Of a DNA stretch of 22,388 bases, positions 18,996 to 22,388 are shown piece by piece. The notes under the pieces were generated by a model that worked only from the letters and a program-made list of their open reading frames with translations, was not told where the DNA came from and did no database searches. Source of the stretch: Byssochlamys sp. IMV 00236 (Eukaryota; Ascomycota; Eurotiomycetes; Eurotiales; Thermoascaceae). The stretch is taken from NCBI GenBank assembly GCA_001931875.2, contig MSJH02000747.1, forward strand, positions 1-22,388. Direction: 5' to 3'. Numbering within the stretch: position 1 is the stretch's first letter; every line of letters starts with the position of its first letter. The position numbers and the translations under genes are program-made.

Positions 18996-21639
18996 TTATA
19001 TCACAATGCTCTCCGTGTCATCTAAGCTCCGTAACTTGTTCTGTTCTTCTTCACCAAACGTACCACCACTTGCCATCTTTTTACCATTGTTTTGCTTAGG
19101 AGATAGTGCGAGAGTTACTGAATTATCGTACCAGGACTTGATGGCATCAAGCAATGCCATGATTTTGATTTCATGACCGTTGAGGATATCTATTGATTCA
19201 TAGTTAGTATTAGTTTATAACAGCAAAGGAGGGTTGTATTACCCCTGAATGTATATCCCCCGTCGAGATCAATGCCCTCCTGATGCATATACTCAAAAGC
19301 AGTAATCATTCGATCCATCATTTGAGAGTAAACAGACTGATTAAGGTTAACAGGACATCGTCTGATCTCCTTACCGCCTAAATTTTCCAGCAATTCCAGC
19401 AGAATCTCGCCTGTCGATAGCTCTGTCAAATCACGAATGGGGTCATGTACATGTATATTGATCCAGTCAATGTATCCCTTCCTTTTCATCAGTAATTCAC
19501 GTTGGTTCTCTGGAGTAGGTTGATAGTGCCTTGACGAAGGTAGATCTTCCACTGCCAGATGATTATGTCGACTTGATTCAATGACACTCATGTTTTCAGG
19601 ATCAATCAAATCCTCGTCTTCTTCATCTGGATAAAATGACACGCTGGGCGCGATAGAAGACGCGTTGTGGATGGGCGAAACCATTTTCCTCGCTGTTGTT
19701 GTGGAGCTACTACTACTACTCTGCGTCGTACTTGGACTGATCATCATAACGCCACTTGTGCTCGTAAATCCAGAATCTTTTAGTTTTGTGCGATGATCAA
19801 AGGAATACTCAGACATGTTATCCATCGGCACGCCTCGCAACCTTGGGCTCATCATGGATGGTGTGCGGCTGCCTGTTGTGCTTGATAGCGGTGATGAAAA
19901 TGATTGTTGAAAGTTGAGTTCTTCTGGATGTTCTTCCATAGGTGTCAGTCCAGTGTTACTAGTAATACTGTTGTGTCGGTAGGATGAAGAGGGGCTTTTT
20001 TGTTGCTGTGGATGAAATATGGTTGATGGGGGACGAGGGCGCATCCGACGAGCAGTTTCCAAGGACACGGTCGGAATCGTACTAGAAGACATAACGGGGG
20101 TTCCATAATCTCTTTCAATAGTTGCCTTCATCAGCGCTTTTACCCAATCCTTCATGTATTTTTCTTGATCTGTGTAAAAATAAAACGTCCTTTCTTTTTC
20201 ATGGTGTGCCTTGAAGCAGTATTTCCCTGGTTGAATTGAACTATCGACTTCAATCCTGTATCCTTTTAAATTGATTATGCCTTTCATTCTGATGGCCTTT
20301 AAAGGAAAAAAGTTAGAACGTCTTCTTTTGTTTGCTATATATGTGTTACCTTTGGGCTTTTGAAATAAAATAAATTGTTTGCTTTAAGCACAAACCATCG
20401 CTTATTCCAATTTTTGTACTTGTCACCTTGCTTATATAACCAGCCTTCCATATCAGGTATTAAAGACAGCTCAGGCGCCATTGGCACGTCCTCCGAACGT
20501 CGTACCATGTTCGAGGACGGCAGGATAGACTGTAACTTGCTTGTAGAAGGTAGTAACGATGATCTCATAAAATTGTATTTGCTATTACTCTGTTTAGTCA
20601 GGTGAGAAAAAACACATGGGTCAGTCATATAACCACGGTGTCAAGATGTTTACCTCTTGCATATTGTTGCTACTGAATGGAGTATTCAACGTATGTCTTC
20701 GTCCAAGTTCTTGCATACTATGATCTTGTCTGTAAACACTACTAGCGTGACTTATTTGACTTGAATTTCTAGACAAGTTATTATTCTGAGACATGGCCCT
20801 TTGAGGGGATGTCATGGTTGAGTCTATAGAGGGTCTTTTACTATTGTTGATAGAATTCACCAGTTGTGAGTTTCGAATGACTGTACTGTAATCAGAAACC
20901 AAATCATCGTCAGGATAAGGATGCTTAGTGTGATTGTTATTGTAATATGGCTTTTCAGGTAGTGGTGAGTTTAGTCGCGAATTGGTTGAAGGAGTGTACT
21001 GCAGATGATGAATATGAGTATGAAGTCAAAGTGTTTAAAAAGTACGTTACTTTTATATTTTTCGTTTCTTCCTTTAAGGCCGTGATTGCACCATGTATCT
21101 TGAATCGTTTTCCAAACGTATCAATCTGCAACTCTTTTAGGGAATCTAGAGTCAATTCTAACAATATGTCTCCTGTGATTTCCTGTTCTTTGAATGTATC
21201 GGCAAGTCTCTTGTCGAAACCAACATCGATCAACCACAGAGCAACTTGATCGGATGACCACTCTTCAATAGGTTTCATTCTTAGTGCTGGATTGTTTAAT
21301 GATTGCTTGACAATGGACTGTATATTCTTTGAAGACATACTCAAATGACTACTGCTTATCCTTAATTTGGCCACCCCTTCCTCTATATTTTCTCTTGGTG
21401 GCGTTGAAGATGTGTATGTAATAGGAAATAAACCGATCTCCCCCTTTTCGTTGCGGCCCTGTTTATATATATAAAGATTAATGTCAAGTGCAACATTATA
21501 TTCTAATATCCAGTACCTTCCACCAACCGTCATTGTATCCTTCGTCTTTTTCAAACACAACCACTTTCTCTCCTACGTCAAGTGAGATCTCGTCGACGTT
21601 CTCTGCTACAAACTTGTGCACAGTATAAACTACTTCCAT
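18996..21639 (-). CDS. Boi/Pob1-like polarity scaffold: SH3, SAM, PH and a CH-like domain
   Basis: A cortical scaffold for polarised growth and exocytosis, by analogy with yeast Boi1/Boi2 and fission yeast Pob1. Exons on the minus strand are 21639-21517, 21458-21051, 20998-20654, 20589-20350, 20296-19243 and 19189-18996, giving 787 residues. The SH3 domain is at residues 1-57 (EVVYTVHKF, GYNDGWWKG, GEIGLFPITY). SAM is at about 105-171 (IEEWSSDQVALWLIDVGF). PH is at about 340-433 (MEGWLYKQGDKYKNWNKRWF, with a Trp near its C-terminal helix). A long Ser/Thr/Pro-rich linker follows. At about 642-750 there is a calponin-homology-like domain (YIDWINIHV, ILLELLENLGGKEI, GYTFRDILNGHEIKIMALLD). The last intron contains TACTAAC, a strong branch site. 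Missing any one of these exons would destroy a domain. SH3-SAM-PH is firm, the CH call is by pattern. Confidence 0.9.
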
Positions 21640-22002
21640 AAGACAACAAAAAGGGAGAATGGCAACAAGTTACAGAAGGAAGAAGAAAAAAAAACAAAAA
21701 GAAAAAAAATAAACAAATAAGAAATAAATCAAAAGTTACATTTTTATATGATTTGGTAAGTCTCATTTTCCAATGTAAAAGATAGACCAGAGTGTGTAAC
21801 ATTGGCAGAAATGAAATGGACAAGCCATTATGCTGCATTTAGTAAATTTAATTTAAATAATACATAATAATAAACGAGGTTCTCTCCCTCTATTCATTTT
21901 GCTTGTTGTCCCTCCCTCCTTTACTTATTGTCAACGTATAACAATCTAAGCGGGGAATCAATTTCTTTTTTTGCCTTTCTCTTCCCTTTTTATTTCAAAG
22001 TG
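21640..22002. promoter_or_regulatory. Shared bidirectional promoter of the Boi-like gene and CMC4
   Basis: These 363 bases separate the start codons of two divergent genes. They are AT-rich, with A/G-rich sequence next to the Boi-like start and T/C-rich sequence before CMC4. A minus frame at 21578-21838 partly overlaps the Boi-like first exon in another frame and is not a gene. Confidence 0.5.
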
Positions 22003-22310
22003 ATGTCAAATCAACAGGTAAAAGGGTACTATGGTTACTATTGCTATGGATACAGTACTTATCTTTGACATATAGAAACCTTCGTGCCAAAAATATGGTA
22101 AATAAGATTTCAATATGAATATAGTGTTGTTGATCATCAAGTTTAGCCTGTGATATCCAAGACTGTTTAGCAAAGAACAATTACCAAGAGTCAAAGTGTC
22201 AAGACTTGATAGATAAACTTGACAAATGTTGTCAAGATCTCATTGACAGTGGAGGCAAGAGTGTTTGCTGTCCAGAAAAGAAATATAAAAATAACCCGAG
22301 GACAAAATAA
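22003..22310 (+). CDS. CMC4: CMC4, twin-CX9C mitochondrial protein, with a 22-nt microexon
   Basis: A small intermembrane-space protein of the CHCH type, imported by the Mia40 disulfide relay. Three exons, 22003-22017 (MSNQQ), 22076-22097 and 22147-22310, join to 66 residues, against about 68-73 for known CMC4 proteins. Cysteines lie at 9, 14, 19, 30, 40, 41, 53 and 54. C9-C19 and C30-C40 form the two CX9C pairs. The helical core is SCQKYACDIQDCL followed by YQESKCQDLIDKLDKCCQDL. Introns are 58 and 49 nt with GT-AG ends. The middle exon of 22 nt supplies the first cysteine and would be missed by most gene finders. The short minus frames at 21995-22194 overlap it and are spurious. Confidence 0.93.
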
Positions 22311-22345
22311 AAAGACAGTTCAAACTACAAGATATTATTTTCCTT

Positions 22346-22347
<2 letters not shown>

Positions 22348-22388
<41 letters not shown>
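22348..22388. repeat. Terminal poly-T tract (41 T)
   Basis: The window ends in 41 consecutive T and also opens with a T run. A contig may break at homopolymers, or the run may be a genuine long tract. Confidence 0.9.

Noticed and set aside
1..22388. CRISPR array, rRNA, tRNA or a new multi-gene defence-like system
   Set aside because: No regular spaced repeats, no rRNA or tRNA folds and no clustered unknown genes; the window is ordinary fungal DNA with a transposon-marked patch.

Overview
The window looks like nuclear DNA from a fungus of the Mucoromycota, most likely the order Mucorales. It is AT-rich with long T tracts. Its genes carry several short GT-AG introns of about 38-93 bases, some with CTAAC-type branch sites, and their products are fungal or general eukaryotic proteins. 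No bacterial or viral genes were seen. I worked out exon joins by hand from reading frames, splice signals and protein family resemblance. The joined lengths given for the intact genes all divide by three. Species and expression cannot be told from the sequence.

Layout. 1-631: AT-rich leader, no gene seen. 632-4337 (+): six-exon kinesin-4-type motor. 4801-7319: a transposon-marked region. It holds a small candidate membrane-protein gene whose first intron is almost entirely one short inverted-repeat element (MITE A, 4822-5192). After it comes a broken gene of an unrecognised family (5669-7265), with a related element (MITE B, 6373-6767) between its two halves. 7320-9410: mostly non-coding, with a 21-bp perfect hairpin and an unexplained minus-strand open frame (8062-8443). 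9411-10593 (-): TALE homeodomain transcription factor. 10594-12915: no gene seen. 12916-14434 (-): RhoGAP/Msb1-like protein. 15330-15842 (+): prefoldin subunit 4. 15874-16729 (-): mitochondrial NFU1 iron-sulfur scaffold, tail to tail with prefoldin. 17817-18926 (+): TDT-family sulfite/malate-type transporter with a tiny upstream ORF overlapping its start codon. 18996-21639 (-): a Boi/Pob1-like SH3-SAM-PH protein with an apparent extra C-terminal CH-like domain. 22003-22310 (+): CMC4, a twin-CX9C mitochondrial protein with a 22-nt microexon. The window ends in a run of 41 T.

There is no operon-like logic, as expected for a fungus. Three genes bear on polarity or the cytoskeleton (kinesin, Msb1-like, Boi-like) and two on mitochondrial proteins (NFU1, CMC4), but this is probably chance. 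The most notable points are the MITE pair, one copy of which makes up nearly a whole intron, the degraded gene around the other copy, the SH3-SAM-PH-CH layout, and the overlapping upstream ORF of the transporter.
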